64,000 nt of DNA from Ascoidea tarda (nom. inval.) (GCA_030560485.1 JAKTTS010000006.1:1-64000); one strand, 5' to 3'. Positions 1 to 10,313 are shown, counted from the stretch's first letter. Made by a program: numbers and translations. Notes: generated by a model not told the origin, from the sequence alone.

Positions 1-54
1 TGAAAATGAAAATGAAAATGAAAATGAAAATGAAAATGAAAATGAAAATGAAAA
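1..54 (+). repeat. (TGAAAA)9 hexanucleotide repeat inside ORC4
   Basis: Nine perfect copies of a 6-bp unit sit at the left edge of the window. In the ORC4 frame they encode an alternating Glu-Asn tract in the disordered N-terminal region. The array probably extends outside the window. Confidence 0.9.
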
Positions 55-2170
55 TAAAGGTACTGATCTTCCCAAAGCATCAGAAAAAGACGAAACTATT
101 TCTTTAAATGATGGTGGTGGAATCATTCCATTTCTTTCTACAAATAAATTTTTGAAAAATAAAAAAAATTATAAAAATAGCCCAAAAAAAAAGTCACTGA
201 AACTGAGGGCTTATAAAAAGATTAAAAATGAAAATGAATTGCAAGTGGATATAACTCAAGATATTTTTAGTCATTTTCCTGCTTCTGATAATGAGAAAAG
301 TGATCAAGGATACGAAGAATTTATTTCAAACTTGACAAGTGAAGCTGTTGATACTGAGACGGCAAAAGATGAAAACTTTTTAAAAAATATAATTGATAAA
401 GATAATGGATTAATTTCTGATTATAATAAAGATCTGAAATTAACAGCTTTAAGTTTGATCAAGGATAATGATGCTTTAAGGTTTTTGCTTGAAGCTCATA
501 AACAAATTGATTATGAAAAATATCCTTTCCTCAAAAGTTTGAGTTCATTTTATTCTAGAAAATTTACTTTGCCATCTGAGTCAGATGTTCTGTACATCAA
601 AAATAAATTGTTATCAAAATTATTATCTAAGAATATACTGAATTTCAATTCAATTTTTCCATTTACACTACTGGGACCATTGAACGAAGGTAATAAAAAT
701 TCTTTAGTTCTGAAATATGAACAGTTGTATACAGCACTTGAACACACCATTAGGGATGGAGATAGTACTTCTTTATTATTGATTGGGCCACATTTATCAG
801 GGAAATCCTTAGTTTTAGATAACGCATTGAAAGATTTAAATAATAAGTACAATGTCAATGGGAATCGATATTATTTTGAAATAAGGTTATCTGGGCTTAT
901 TCAAACAGATGACAAGATGGCAGTAAAGGAAATTGCGAGACAATTGGACAAGTATACTGGTGAAGTTAGTAAAAACTATGAGGAAGAACTGAAATTTGAG
1001 AAAAAATCTATCAATGAAACCTTTTCATCACTTTTATTAAGTTTGGGGCAAAACTCAGTAAACGAAAAGGGAAAAAATGTTGAGAAACAAATGGGGATTG
1101 TATTTATTCTTGACGAGTTCCACGAGTTTATTTTTCATAGTAGACAATCCTTATTATACAATTTATTTGATTTTTCAACAAATAATACTATTCCAATTGC
1201 GGTTATTGGGTTAACAACCAAAATTTCATCATTAGAAATGTTAGAGAAAAGAGTGAGATCAAGGTTTTCTCAAAGACAAATAAATTTTTTTGGAAACTCA
1301 AACAACAGTAGCACAAATAAAAGAGATGAAAGGTTTTTAACTTCATCAAGCACAATGGATATTAATTATGGACTTCAAAACTTTTGGAATGATATTAGGA
1401 GCAATTTGTGCTTAAATATTGATGAAATTAATGATAAAAAGTTTAGCAATAAAAAATTTGGATTATTATGGAATGATTATATTAATGAGTTATTTTATAA
1501 CAGTTCTCAACAAGTAAACGCGCAATTGAAAAAACAGGTTGTGATCAATTATTTAACTACAAAAAACATTAAGGAAATCAATCATATTTCATTATATCCA
1601 ATATCAAATGTTTCGGTTCAAAACCCTTTTCCCAAAGACAAGGATTTCAACTTCTATCTCAATGTTAACAACAGTAATCAATTTGACGGCAAGGGATTGA
1701 AATCGTTTCTCAATGGTTCATTGAGTGACTTGGAATTGTCGCTTTTAATATGTGGAGCTCGAATTATTCTTAAAAACGACATGTTGTTGGTGAGTTTAAA
1801 TATTGTTTATGATGAATATAACAAGCTAGCCAAAGCTATGAACGAAGAAAGAGCAAAACAGTTTCAAACTTCTGCGTTGAATTCATCATCTTTTGTGTTT
1901 GAACCTGATATGAATTCTAATGATGACATGAAGCCATTAGTAGGATTCAAGATCTATTCAAAGGACGCCTGCAAAGATGCTTGGGAAAGAATGGTTTCAT
2001 TAGACTTGCTAATTTTGCCAGCCAATATATCGAAGCAAACATTAAGCAGCAAATTGCGAGGCGGCTTGAGGAATATAAATACGCAAATGTACCAAGTACT
2101 GCTTTCTCTCGAGGAATTGGGTCTTTTGGTGGACGACTCCAGTCTTTTAAAGAGATTTACCAGACTTTAA
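2..2170 (+). CDS. ORC4: Origin recognition complex subunit 4 (5' end outside window)
   Basis: AAA+ ATPase-fold subunit of the six-protein complex that binds replication origins and loads MCM2-7 in the nucleus. The frame is open from the left edge of the window: a GAAAAT hexamer run encodes an Asn-Glu repeat that continues into the protein, so the ATG at 152 is internal and the true start lies upstream. Numbering from that ATG, a Walker A-like motif GPHLSGKS lies near residue 212 and a Walker B stretch FILDEFHE near 316, followed by the LLYNLFDFS segment typical of Orc4. The C-terminal part matches the winged-helix region in length. The stop is at 2168-2170, about 200 nt before CSN2 on the same strand. 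The few CTG codons fall in variable positions. The Orc4 assignment rests on recalled family motifs. Confidence 0.9.
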   Translation, partial: ENENENENENENENENENKGTDLPKASEKDETISLNDGGGIIPFLSTNKFLKNKKNYKNSPKKKSLKLRAYKKIKNENELQVDITQDIFSHFPASDNEKSDQGYEEFISNLTSEAVDTETAKDENFLKNIIDKDNGLISDYNKDLKLTALSLIKDNDALRFLLEAHKQIDYEKYPFLKSLSSFYSRKFTLPSESDVLYIKNKLLSKLLSKNILNFNSIFPFTLLGPLNEGNKNSLVLKYEQLYTALEHTIRDGDSTSLLLIGPHLSGKSLVLDNALKDLNNKYNVNGNRYYFEIRLSGLIQTDDKMAVKEIARQLDKYTGEVSKNYEEELKFEKKSINETFSSLLLSLGQNSVNEKGKNVEKQMGIVFILDEFHEFIFHSRQSLLYNLFDFSTNNTIPIAVIGLTTKISSLEMLEKRVRSRFSQRQINFFGNSNNSSTNKRDERFLTSSSTMDINYGLQNFWNDIRSNLCLNIDEINDKKFSNKKFGLLWNDYINELFYNSSQQVNAQLKKQVVINYLTTKNIKEINHISLYPISNVSVQNPFPKDKDFNFYLNVNNSNQFDGKGLKSFLNGSLSDLELSLLICGARIILKNDMLLVSLNIVYDEYNKLAKAMNEERAKQFQTSALNSSSFVFEPDMNSNDDMKPLVGFKIYSKDACKDAWERMVSLDLLILPANISKQTLSSKLRGGLRNINTQMYQVLLSLEELGLLVDDSSLLKRFTRL

Positions 2171-2376
2171 CATGTACTATTATTATTACTATTTTCGATA
2201 ACTGATAACAAATTGTATTGTAGGGGATCCGCGGATTTGGCCTCAGGGGAAGGTTACTTCTGTAGCCAAATTGAAACAGACCTCAAACACCATTTAACAG
2301 CTGGTGAGGAGGATCTATCTTCGTTAGATACAGCAATTGTTCCTGGTGCAACGTCGCAGTGGGTTGGATTATCAGG

Positions 2377-4422
2377 ATGTCAGACAACGATGATTTTATG
2401 ATGTCCGAAGAGGAGGACTACGAGTTCGAGTATGAGTCTGAGGATCAGGACGAGGACGAGGAAATGAACGACGATAGTGGATCAGTCGATTTCGAAGCTA
2501 GATACTACACAGCAAAGTCTTTAAAGGAAGATAACGCCGAAGGTGCATTGGACTCATTCAGGCAAATAATCTATAGCAAGTCCAGTGATGGTGGCACTGG
2601 TGATAACGATAGCGCTCTCAAAGACGAGATAGAGAACCTAGAAGAAGAGCACTTGGTATGGATTTTCAAGTCAATAAAACAGTCGATGAAGATATATTTT
2701 GCGTTGGACCAGTTTGAGAACCTTTTGAAATTTTACCAGTATTTGTTTGATTTGCATACACACGTTTCAACCTCCTATTTTGAAAGCTCAATTAAAAAAA
2801 TAATTGAGAGATATAGCAAAAGTGACAATGCGTTGTTTTTAGAAAGCTTTTATGAATTGCCTTTATTGCTCAAAAATAAATCTCAACTAAGTGAGGGTTT
2901 ACATATTATCTTGAACATTAAAAAGTTAAACGCAATGGATTTTTCTATCACAAATAAAGAAGCTCAGCAGTTGATTGGTCATTTGATTGAAAAAGCAGAA
3001 GCTTCAGGTGATGCTTCTATTGTGAATCTTATTTTACAGCTTTATGCTATTCAATTGAAAGTTTATCTTGGTGGAAGCACTGATTATTTTGTTGATAACA
3101 TTGCCAACTGCAAGAGGACTTGCAGAAAAGCCTTGCAAATAGATTCAACTATTCCAGATCCAAATACGCTTGCTGTCATTGAGGAAACAAAGGGCAAGAT
3201 TTATATTCTAGAGAATAAATTCAATGAAAGTAGAAAATTATTCACTGAAAGTTTTAAGAACTATGATGAAGCTGGATTGATTTCTAAAAAGGTAGAAATT
3301 TTAAAATTTCTCTTGATTCTTAAATTTTTATCAAAATCTGAGATTGATATCTTTGAAAGTCAAGAATTAAAACCATATATAAGGGATTCTAAAGATTTGG
3401 AAATATTGTCATTATTAAGGGCTAACAATTATTACAAAGAGAATCAGATATCAAAATTCAAAAATGAAATTAATAGTAACAATCTTTTTAATAATAATGT
3501 TTTTTTGAAAAACTTCAAACCAAAAATTTTCAATTCAATCATTTTCAAGGTTTTAAAAGATTTTTTTAAAAGCTTTAATATAATCACGATTGGTTTTTTG
3601 GTTAAGTTATTTGAACTAAAAGATAAATGGGAATTACACGACCTCATTTTTGAGATGATTGAGAGCAATTTTTTGAATAGCAATATAAAATTGGATATGG
3701 TTAACGACGTTATTGAAGTTGATGGCAATAACCAAGAAAGTAAAGAATTCAAGCCAATTTTACCAGAAAACACCACAGCTATCCAAGTACTTGAAAGAAT
3801 TAAAAGGGTTGATAAATTAAACAGTATCAAGGGTCTTTATAAAATTAATACAAATATCAATTTCTTAAATTTGAATGAAAAAATCAATATTGAAATCAAT
3901 CCATCTCAGGGAAGCAGTTACTCAAAAAATCGAGAGAGCTTGAAAAATCAGGAGGGTTCACTATTGAAGGATATATTTGGCTCATATGTTGCGACCAGTT
4001 CGTTTGAGGAGCATAAAGAAAGCACGATAGAGGAAGCCGCCAACTGGCTCAGACAAATAAGGTCCTCAATTCCTACTATATTGGAGGAAGAAATGACACA
4101 AAAAGAGGCTGTTGAATTGGAGACCATCTTGAATCTTCAACAGCAACAAAGCTTGCTTGTAAGACACAACAAACAACAGCTTGATGAATTAAGCTCTCTC
4201 TTGATCAGAAACAGCAACACAAGGATGAGGCAACTCTTGAATCGTAAGGAGGATCTACTCGAAAAGAAATTGGGCCACTACAACAGGTGGGCTTCGGAGA
4301 TAAAAAGCTACCAGGAGTTTGTGTTTGGAAACCACCAAAACCTTGAAGATAGGCTCTCTGAAGTTTTTCAATCGCTGCTGACGAGAAACTCCCCAGAAAC
4401 CGGAAGCTTCTTCAAGATTTAG
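2377..4422 (+). CDS. CSN2: COP9 signalosome subunit 2 with C-terminal coiled-coil extension
   Basis: CSN2 is a PCI-domain subunit of the COP9 signalosome, which removes Nedd8/Rub1 from cullins. The N terminus MSDNDDFMMSEEEDYEFEYE matches the acidic CSN2 signature, followed by the YYTAKSLKEDN and FKNYDEAG segments of the TPR-like solenoid. An in-frame ATG 18 nt upstream (2359) exists, but the start at 2377 matches the family. The protein is about 681 residues, against about 440 for animal CSN2. After the PCI region (ending near residue 490) there is an extra stretch rich in Gln, Glu and Leu that looks coiled-coil. It contains the only two CTG codons noticed in the gene (QSLLTRNS, near the end). 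Asn/Lys-rich insertions lie in the middle. The 200 nt between ORC4 and this gene are more GC-rich than the surroundings. Confidence 0.88.
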   Translation: MSDNDDFMMSEEEDYEFEYESEDQDEDEEMNDDSGSVDFEARYYTAKSLKEDNAEGALDSFRQIIYSKSSDGGTGDNDSALKDEIENLEEEHLVWIFKSIKQSMKIYFALDQFENLLKFYQYLFDLHTHVSTSYFESSIKKIIERYSKSDNALFLESFYELPLLLKNKSQLSEGLHIILNIKKLNAMDFSITNKEAQQLIGHLIEKAEASGDASIVNLILQLYAIQLKVYLGGSTDYFVDNIANCKRTCRKALQIDSTIPDPNTLAVIEETKGKIYILENKFNESRKLFTESFKNYDEAGLISKKVEILKFLLILKFLSKSEIDIFESQELKPYIRDSKDLEILSLLRANNYYKENQISKFKNEINSNNLFNNNVFLKNFKPKIFNSIIFKVLKDFFKSFNIITIGFLVKLFELKDKWELHDLIFEMIESNFLNSNIKLDMVNDVIEVDGNNQESKEFKPILPENTTAIQVLERIKRVDKLNSIKGLYKINTNINFLNLNEKINIEINPSQGSSYSKNRESLKNQEGSLLKDIFGSYVATSSFEEHKESTIEEAANWLRQIRSSIPTILEEEMTQKEAVELETILNLQQQQSLLVRHNKQQLDELSSLLIRNSNTRMRQLLNRKEDLLEKKLGHYNRWASEIKSYQEFVFGNHQNLEDRLSEVFQSLLTRNSPETGSFFKI

Positions 4423-4675
4423 CTTCTGCTGCCTGCGCTGTTACTGCAGAATTGCGTCTATTCTGCGTCTTTATGCCTGCACCTGCCTTGAGAACTGAAA
4501 CGTGGAACGGACAACGGACAACGGAAACTGAACAGTGCCTTTTTCGTTTTTCTTCCAGCTTTCGTTGCAAACGTAGTTTTGTTTTCATATTTTATTTAGA
4601 ACCATCTCTTACCGATCTTTTAGGTGGTCGCTCACGATATTTGTTTTCTTTGCTGCAAATCTCCAAGACCACAAA

Positions 4676-5857
4676 ATGAAGTCCACAGTAATAAAGAGAA
4701 CGATAATCATATCTATAGCAATACTCTCTTTGCTATATTTTTCTTTGAAGTTCTTTTCCTCGACTTCAAATACCAATCTAACCTTGCAACAAGTCCTCAA
4801 TGAAAATTATTTAAACAGTATACAACAAAACAACCAACAAAACCAGCAACAGCAAAAGCAAACCGAAGAACTAACTAAAAAATTAGAAGACATTGCTAAC
4901 AATTTGCTCGAGAAACAGGAGCAAAGAATTAAAGAATTGGAGAAAGACAGAAAAAACCTTGAAAGAAAGTTGATGGAGCTAAAAAGGCCTCCAGTTGATT
5001 CGTCATTAAGAGAGAAATTGGCTTTTTTATTTCCTTATGATCAAAATAGAAAATTCCCAGCTTACATTTGGCAAACGTGGAAATATGGTTTAAACGATCA
5101 AAGATTTGGTGACAAATTTAAAGAAGGAGAAACTCAATGGGCTGTCAAAAACCCCGGTTTTGTTCATGAACTATTCAATGATGATACTTCTGCTGCGATT
5201 ATACACCACCTTTACATGAATATTCCTGAAATTATACAAGCATACGAGTTGCTACCTTCTATTATTCTTAAGATGGATTTTTTTAGATATCTATTGTTAT
5301 TTGCCAGAGGCGGTGTTTATGCCGATGTTGATACTTTGCCTTTACAAGCTGTTCCTAACTGGATCCCTGAAAATGTTTCTCCTAATGAAATTGGTTTAAT
5401 CATTGGAATTGAAAGTGATCCTGATACTCCTGATTGGAGAAAGACATATGCGAGAAGATTGCAGTTTTGTCAATGGGCGATCCAAGCAAAACCTGGTCAT
5501 CCAATTCTCAGAGAAATTATTGCTCAAATCACAGAATTTACTTTAGACAGAGCTAAGATCAATAATTTAGATTTATCCACAAAGAATACAAATTTAGATA
5601 TAATGAGATGGACTGGTGCAGGAGTATGGACTGATGTTATTTTCACCTACTTTAATGATTACGTTCAAAGTGGTATTTATTCAAAGGTTACATGGAAAGA
5701 CTTTACTAAATTAGAAGTCCCAAAATTAGTTTCTGATGTATTGGTTCTACCCATTACTAGTTTTAGCCCTGGTATTGGAATAATGGGCGCTAAAGATGAA
5801 GATGATCCTTTGGCTTTTGTAAAACACTATTTTGAAAACATCTGGAAAGAAAGTTAA
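4676..5857 (+). CDS. HOC1: Golgi alpha-1,6-mannosyltransferase, HOC1/OCH1 family (GT32)
   Basis: Type II membrane glycosyltransferase of the Golgi that acts in N-glycan outer-chain synthesis. Residues 8-28 form a signal anchor after the short cytoplasmic MKSTVIKR. A Gln/Lys/Glu-rich coiled-coil stem spans roughly 45-105. The GT32 catalytic domain starts at FPAYIWQTWKYG and contains the DXD motif in GGVYADVDTLPL near residue 216. The length (393 aa) and the coiled-coil stem favour Hoc1, a subunit of the mannan polymerase II complex, over Och1, which is longer in S. cerevisiae. Och1 remains possible, because the two are paralogues that only a tree can separate. No CTG codon was noticed. The gene converges on MOG1. 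Confidence 0.8.
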   Translation: MKSTVIKRTIIISIAILSLLYFSLKFFSSTSNTNLTLQQVLNENYLNSIQQNNQQNQQQQKQTEELTKKLEDIANNLLEKQEQRIKELEKDRKNLERKLMELKRPPVDSSLREKLAFLFPYDQNRKFPAYIWQTWKYGLNDQRFGDKFKEGETQWAVKNPGFVHELFNDDTSAAIIHHLYMNIPEIIQAYELLPSIILKMDFFRYLLLFARGGVYADVDTLPLQAVPNWIPENVSPNEIGLIIGIESDPDTPDWRKTYARRLQFCQWAIQAKPGHPILREIIAQITEFTLDRAKINNLDLSTKNTNLDIMRWTGAGVWTDVIFTYFNDYVQSGIYSKVTWKDFTKLEVPKLVSDVLVLPITSFSPGIGIMGAKDEDDPLAFVKHYFENIWKES

Positions 5858-6275
5858 TTATGCTTTTTTTAAAAAATTTCTCAGAGTTTAGCTTTGTTTA
5901 AAAACTGGCAACAAATCCAGAAAAAAATTAAGAAAAAAATTAAGAAAAAAATTAAGAAAAAATTAAATTAAATTATATTATGGAAGGGTTTGTGATTTTT
6001 CAATTATCATTTTATTATCAATTTCACTATTGATTCTCTTTTTTTTTTTTGTTTTATATATATAATTAGTTTTTCATTCTGATATTTATATTTTTGTATT
6101 TTTTGACTTTTTTTGTTTTTTTTTCATTTTTCAATTTTTTGTTACATACACATCGTAGGGTTTTAGCATTAATTCTTTGCAAAAGAAAAAAAAAAACCTT
6201 CAATCAAATTATTTTATTGTATAGTATTTATTATTCATAGGGTTTTATTTTTCAAAATTTCTTTTTAAATACCAC
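5858..6275. other. Convergent intergenic region HOC1/MOG1
   Basis: A 3' region between two convergent genes. It is strongly AT-rich with long T and A runs and a short imperfect array of AATTAAGAAAAA units around 5930-5970. Nothing suggests a gene. Confidence 0.7.
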
Positions 6276-6995
6276 TTAGCAAAACAATGAAGTATCATGA
6301 ATTTTAAAATTAGCTATAAATTTTAAAACAACTTCTTTTCCTAGCTCAATTCTTTTATATGCAATTGAATCCTTTAAGGATTCGTCAGACTTAATAGCAA
6401 CGAAATCTATGCCACTTTTATTTGCATCTTTACCATTATTGTTGTTTAGTTCAAGGCACCCGTAAAACTCCTTCAAAGAAATCAACTCATCTTCTTTTAT
6501 AAATGGAATATTTAAACTTACTGTGACATCAGTAAGAAGATCGTTCAATCTTATCAAACCTAATATTAAAACTAAAGTTGGTTGTAAAAAATCTTCTCTT
6601 GGATTCGATCTCCCCCATTTCAAAGCCGGTTCTAACCCAACTGTTAAATAGGAAGTGATCCCCTTATTTGAATTTACAAGATCCTTATCTAGGGATTGAG
6701 TGGTGTCTTGAATACCCAAAAGATTCCACTCATTTGAGATTTCATTCAAATTTGATATCTCTTCAAAATGAATTACAATTGCATGAGAATCTGAAAGACC
6801 CTTACCGACTTGGACTTGCTCCAATAAATCGATTATTAAATTATCCTCCTTCTGTAATAGAGGATTATTATTGTTGACAAACACCTCTTGGGTGTCAGGA
6901 ATCTGTCGGAAATTTGAAGCATCAACCAACCCACCAGGAATAACTGATTCAATAGCCCCACCATACAATTGTTGCAGTTTATACTCCATCTTCAA
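6276..6995 (-). CDS. MOG1: Ran-binding nuclear import factor Mog1
   Basis: Mog1 binds Ran/Gsp1 and promotes nucleotide release, supporting nuclear protein import. The N-terminal LYGGAIESVIPGGLVDASNF and the following IPDTQEVFVN are the hallmark of the family. The middle LILGLIRLNDLLTDVTVSLNIP and the C-terminal IHDTSLF also match. The protein has 239 residues, slightly longer than S. cerevisiae Mog1 (218) because of Asn-rich loops. The start is taken at 6995; a second Met two codons later is also plausible. One CTG codon lies at a non-conserved position just before QQLYGGA. Confidence 0.9.
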   Translation of the reverse strand: MKMEYKLQQLYGGAIESVIPGGLVDASNFRQIPDTQEVFVNNNNPLLQKEDNLIIDLLEQVQVGKGLSDSHAIVIHFEEISNLNEISNEWNLLGIQDTTQSLDKDLVNSNKGITSYLTVGLEPALKWGRSNPREDFLQPTLVLILGLIRLNDLLTDVTVSLNIPFIKEDELISLKEFYGCLELNNNNGKDANKSGIDFVAIKSDESLKDSIAYKRIELGKEVVLKFIANFKIHDTSLFC

Positions 6996-8042
6996 AAAAT
7001 GCTCTCTCCTGTTTCACTGATTCCAATTGCCTTCCCCAGTAATATCGTCTCAATTGGCTCAATCAAAACCTGAACAATGCATCACATGATTTAGGTTTGA
7101 AATTGCAATTCCGGTAAAAACCGACCAAACACAAAAATAATGACAGCTGATTGTCCTGGAGTTTTTCCGAAGCCATGCGTATTGATGCTGGCCTAAAAGC
7201 TTAATTCAGCTCTAAGTTCTACTTATTTTTAAGCCCAAACCTCGTTCAGTAACCGGCATCAGTACTAGTGCTTGAACAAAGATATTAATTAACCAAATTG
7301 TGAAATGTAAGGACAGAATTACACTATTTGGAGTCATATGTTTGGACTAAAGGTGTTTTGTTGAATTGTTTGAGAAAACTTTTACCATTTCTATTTTTCA
7401 GGTTAGTATCGTGAGGAATAGGAAGCATTGTCTTAGACAGTACTTTCCATGCACGGCTTCTTATGTTTTGGTTAAAGATTTGCATTAAGATTCTTCATAA
7501 TATCAAAAACGATCTTTCTATCTCAATATCTCAATATCTCAATATCTCAATTTTCATTTTGAATGTTTTGAATGTTTTGAATGTTTTCAGGTTTTTTTAT
7601 ATTTTTTTTCATTTAACTAATCGATGAGAGTGAGTAATCGCCATAGATTTTTTTTAACCCCATCTCATCTAAGCAAAAATTATCATCTAATACATCCACT
7701 ATTTTTATCAAATGGCATGAAATCTGATTGATTGGCACTACTGGTTGGTTGGAGTTTGAAGTCTTTAAGTTGGTTGTTATATTACTTGAAAACATACAAT
7801 AATCTAATTATTTAACTGAAATTTTATTTTGAAACCAAAAAAAATAACAAATACAAAAGAATTAAAATTGAAGAAAACTGATTAATTTAAGAAATTTATA
7901 AAAAAAAAAAATAATTAAAGCAAAATAAAGCAAAATAAAAAAAAAATAATCATTAGAAACCATAAATGGAAATAAAAATTAAATAATTAAAAAAGAAAAA
8001 AAAAAGTAATTCTGTTTGATTTTAAGCAAATGCAAAAATCCT
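6996..8042. other. Intergenic region MOG1 promoter / GAP1 3' side
   Basis: The MOG1 promoter side (about 7000-7260) has mixed composition. Short tandem repeats follow: TCTCAATA units near 7510-7550 and GAATGTTTT units near 7560-7590. An isolated 60-codon frame on the minus strand (7613-7795) is the only coding-like segment. From 7800 onward the sequence is A-rich 3' flank of GAP1. Confidence 0.6.
7613..7795 (-). CDS. Possible small protein, unrecognised
   Basis: A 60-residue frame with ATG start, ending ...YGDYSLSSIS. It lies alone between MOG1 and GAP1, which are on the same strand. Its composition is balanced rather than low-complexity, and VVPINQISCHLIKIVDVLDD looks protein-like, but no family was recognised. 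The start ATG sits inside a GTATGT sequence, so splicing could also be involved. A chance ORF is equally possible. Confidence 0.2.
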   Translation of the reverse strand: MFSSNITTNLKTSNSNQPVVPINQISCHLIKIVDVLDDNFCLDEMGLKKIYGDYSLSSIS

Positions 8043-9782
8043 TTAACACCAGAAACGATAGGTTCTGTACCACCAAGGTCTCAAAGCAATTGCAGCTTTT
8101 TCTTCTGCAATTTCTTTTTTAACGACTTCAATATCAATTTCTCTTCTACCAGAATCAAGATCAAGTTCATCAATAGAAAGATAAAATTTCCAGTTCTTTG
8201 TGTAACATTTATGGCCAAAGTAAAATGAGAAAATAACTGGGAAAGCAAGATAACTCATGAAGAAAACTTCTGGATCTGGATCTGCACCAAGGGGGAATAA
8301 AGCAACCCAGAATTGAAAAATTAAAATCAAAATATTTAAAATTAAACCAAACCATGAACCATAAACACCAGCAACTGATGTAAATTCCAATTCTTCAAAT
8401 GGATCACGTCCACGACATTTTAAAGCATATCTAAATCTAATGTGACATGCACAAATTGTACCCCAAGTAAAAATAGAAGAAAGACCAGACAAAGCTAGTA
8501 ACCAATTGAAGACATCATCCTTTTTATCTGAGGCTGAACAGTAAGCTAATAAGCCCATGATACTCGTAGCAATAATACCAACTAAAGGTCTACCTCTTTT
8601 GTCAATATAACCCAATTGTTTTGGCATTAATCCTTGGACAGCTAAGGCTGCTAAAGTTCTTGAACAACCGTAGATTGATGAGTTACCAACAGATAAAACA
8701 GCAATCATGATAACGACATTAAATATATCTGGTAAAACACTGATGCCTGCATTTTTAATGGAGATAACAAATGGAGAAGCAGCAGCATCGACACTTGAAG
8801 AACCAATTAAACGTTCATCATCATATGGAACTAATAAACCAACCAAAGTTAAAGAAATGATATAAAATAATGTAATACGCCAGAAAACTTGTTTGACAGC
8901 CTTTGGAAAAGATTCTCTTGGTTTTTTAGTTTCGGCAGCAGTAAGACCAACAAGTTCAGTACCTGCGAAAGAAAAAGCAGCAGTAACAAAGACAGTACAG
9001 ACACCTTTGAAACCATTAGCAAAAGCACCTGGATTTTGCCAGTGTTTACCACCAACGTATCCACCTTTTGGGCCACCACCAGCACATAAAATAATACCTA
9101 AAATGATATAACCAATAATTGCAATGACTTTAATCATTGAAAATACAAATTCAGCTTCACCATAACCTTTGACACCGAAAAAATTAATGAAAACAATACC
9201 AATCCAAAAAAGAGTGACCCAAACAAGACCATTAATATCGGATTCCCAATAATCGACAGTGATACTAGCAGCGACTAATTCTAATGGAAAAACAACAAAC
9301 CATTGAAGAGCATAGTTAAAACCCATTGCAAAACCCCAACTTGGGTCAATGAAACGAACAGCGTAGGTGTTAAAAGCACCAGTGATTGGAAATGTTACAG
9401 CTAACTCACCAAGAGCGTGGACTGTTGAGAACATCATGGTACCAACCAAAATCCAGCCGATTAACACACCTGCTGGTCCACCAGTTCTAAGAGCAGAACC
9501 AGAACCCACGAATAAACCTGTACCAATTGAACCACCAATGGCAATCATCTGTAAATGTCTGTTTTTAAGTTTTCTTTGTAAAGGGGAATTAATGGTAGCA
9601 GCAATTTGTCTTTCTTGCTCAGTCATATCAGGAGTAATGACTGTACAATCAGGATGTCTTCTAAATCCATCTTTAAAGCTTTCCCAACCTGTTAATTCTT
9701 TTTCTTCGTAAGGAGAGGTGGCAGTTGCTTTGGTGCTATCATTGATAGAAACTGCAGGAGATTTTTTTTCAATATCTGCCAT
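8043..9782 (-). CDS. GAP1: General amino acid permease
   Basis: A 12-transmembrane APC-superfamily permease that imports amino acids at the plasma membrane by proton symport. The first helices contain NRHLQMIAIGGSIGTGLFVG and ALRTGGPAGVLIGW, the YAT/AAT family signature. The segments FFGVKGYGEAEFVFS, VFVTAAFSFAGTELVGL and SSVDAAASPFVI match Gap1 closely. The cytoplasmic tail LDSGRREIDIEVVKKEIAEE and the terminal RFWC are characteristic of Gap1 rather than of Agp1/Bap2 types. Length is 579 aa, as expected. The upstream DNA carries GATA-factor sites and a TATA box, which suggests nitrogen catabolite control. No CTG codon was noticed. Confidence 0.88.
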   Translation of the reverse strand: MADIEKKSPAVSINDSTKATATSPYEEKELTGWESFKDGFRRHPDCTVITPDMTEQERQIAATINSPLQRKLKNRHLQMIAIGGSIGTGLFVGSGSALRTGGPAGVLIGWILVGTMMFSTVHALGELAVTFPITGAFNTYAVRFIDPSWGFAMGFNYALQWFVVFPLELVAASITVDYWESDINGLVWVTLFWIGIVFINFFGVKGYGEAEFVFSMIKVIAIIGYIILGIILCAGGGPKGGYVGGKHWQNPGAFANGFKGVCTVFVTAAFSFAGTELVGLTAAETKKPRESFPKAVKQVFWRITLFYIISLTLVGLLVPYDDERLIGSSSVDAAASPFVISIKNAGISVLPDIFNVVIMIAVLSVGNSSIYGCSRTLAALAVQGLMPKQLGYIDKRGRPLVGIIATSIMGLLAYCSASDKKDDVFNWLLALSGLSSIFTWGTICACHIRFRYALKCRGRDPFEELEFTSVAGVYGSWFGLILNILILIFQFWVALFPLGADPDPEVFFMSYLAFPVIFSFYFGHKCYTKNWKFYLSIDELDLDSGRREIDIEVVKKEIAEEKAAIALRPWWYRTYRFWC

Positions 9783-9930
9783 TATTTACACACAAAAATT
9801 TATCTCAAATATATTTCTGCGAATAATAACAGTTCTAATTTCGATTTATCAATAATTATCAAATAAATGTCAACGTGAAAAAAAAAAATGAAAGATTATT
9901 ATCCCAACAAACCCGGAAAGTTCTGGTGAT

Positions 9931-9937
9931 TTATATA
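9931..9937 (-). promoter_or_regulatory. TATA box of GAP1
   Basis: TATATAA on the minus strand, about 150 nt upstream of the GAP1 ATG, in the usual yeast range. Confidence 0.5.
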
Positions 9938-9967
9938 ATAATATCACACAGCGTTGACCAATGCTGA

Positions 9968-9981
9968 TTATCTGCTTTATC
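9968..9981 (-). promoter_or_regulatory. Paired GATA sites upstream of GAP1
   Basis: On the minus strand this reads GATAAAGCAGATAA, two GATAA cores 9 nt apart and about 190 nt upstream of the GAP1 start. Paired GATA cores are how Gln3/Gat1-type factors control GAP1 in yeasts. The role here is inferred from context. Confidence 0.5.
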
Positions 9982-10118
9982 AACTTCAAACTTCAAGCTT
10001 CAAAAAGATGCTATCGGCAGCTAGGACTGACTGTCATTGTAATTAAGTAATATCAACAAGGCTATTGCTCCAGTCTGGTCAGGATCTAAAAAATATTGCA
10101 AAAGGCTAACTGCGCAGT

Positions 10119-10313
10119 ATGGCGTTAGAAGAAGTTCAAGTACCTAAGGGAATTTTCCAGACCCAAAAAACAGGATTCGAGGATTATGTCCCAACTTTCT
10201 CAGAAATACTCCAACGCAGCCAAGAAAACCAAGCAACCGGTAGGCAGGTTTCGAAGCTAATCTGGCGCACAAACAAAAACGCTAATTGTCTCATCTGCAC
10301 CACCTGTCTTTAA
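10119..10313 (+). CDS. Possible small protein, unrecognised
   Basis: A 64-residue frame starting MALEEVQVPKGIFQTQKTGF. It lies in a GC-richer island upstream of GAP1, diverging from it. The first 40 residues look like an ordinary soluble protein, while the last 20 do not. It may be the first exon of an undetected gene, a small ORF in a leader, or chance. No family was recognised. Confidence 0.2.
   Translation: MALEEVQVPKGIFQTQKTGFEDYVPTFSEILQRSQENQATGRQVSKLIWRTNKNANCLICTTCL

Noticed and set aside
2213-2401. 62-codon frame between ORC4 and CSN2
   Set aside because: It begins with TTG and overlaps the CSN2 start. It most likely lies in the GC-rich CSN2 leader.
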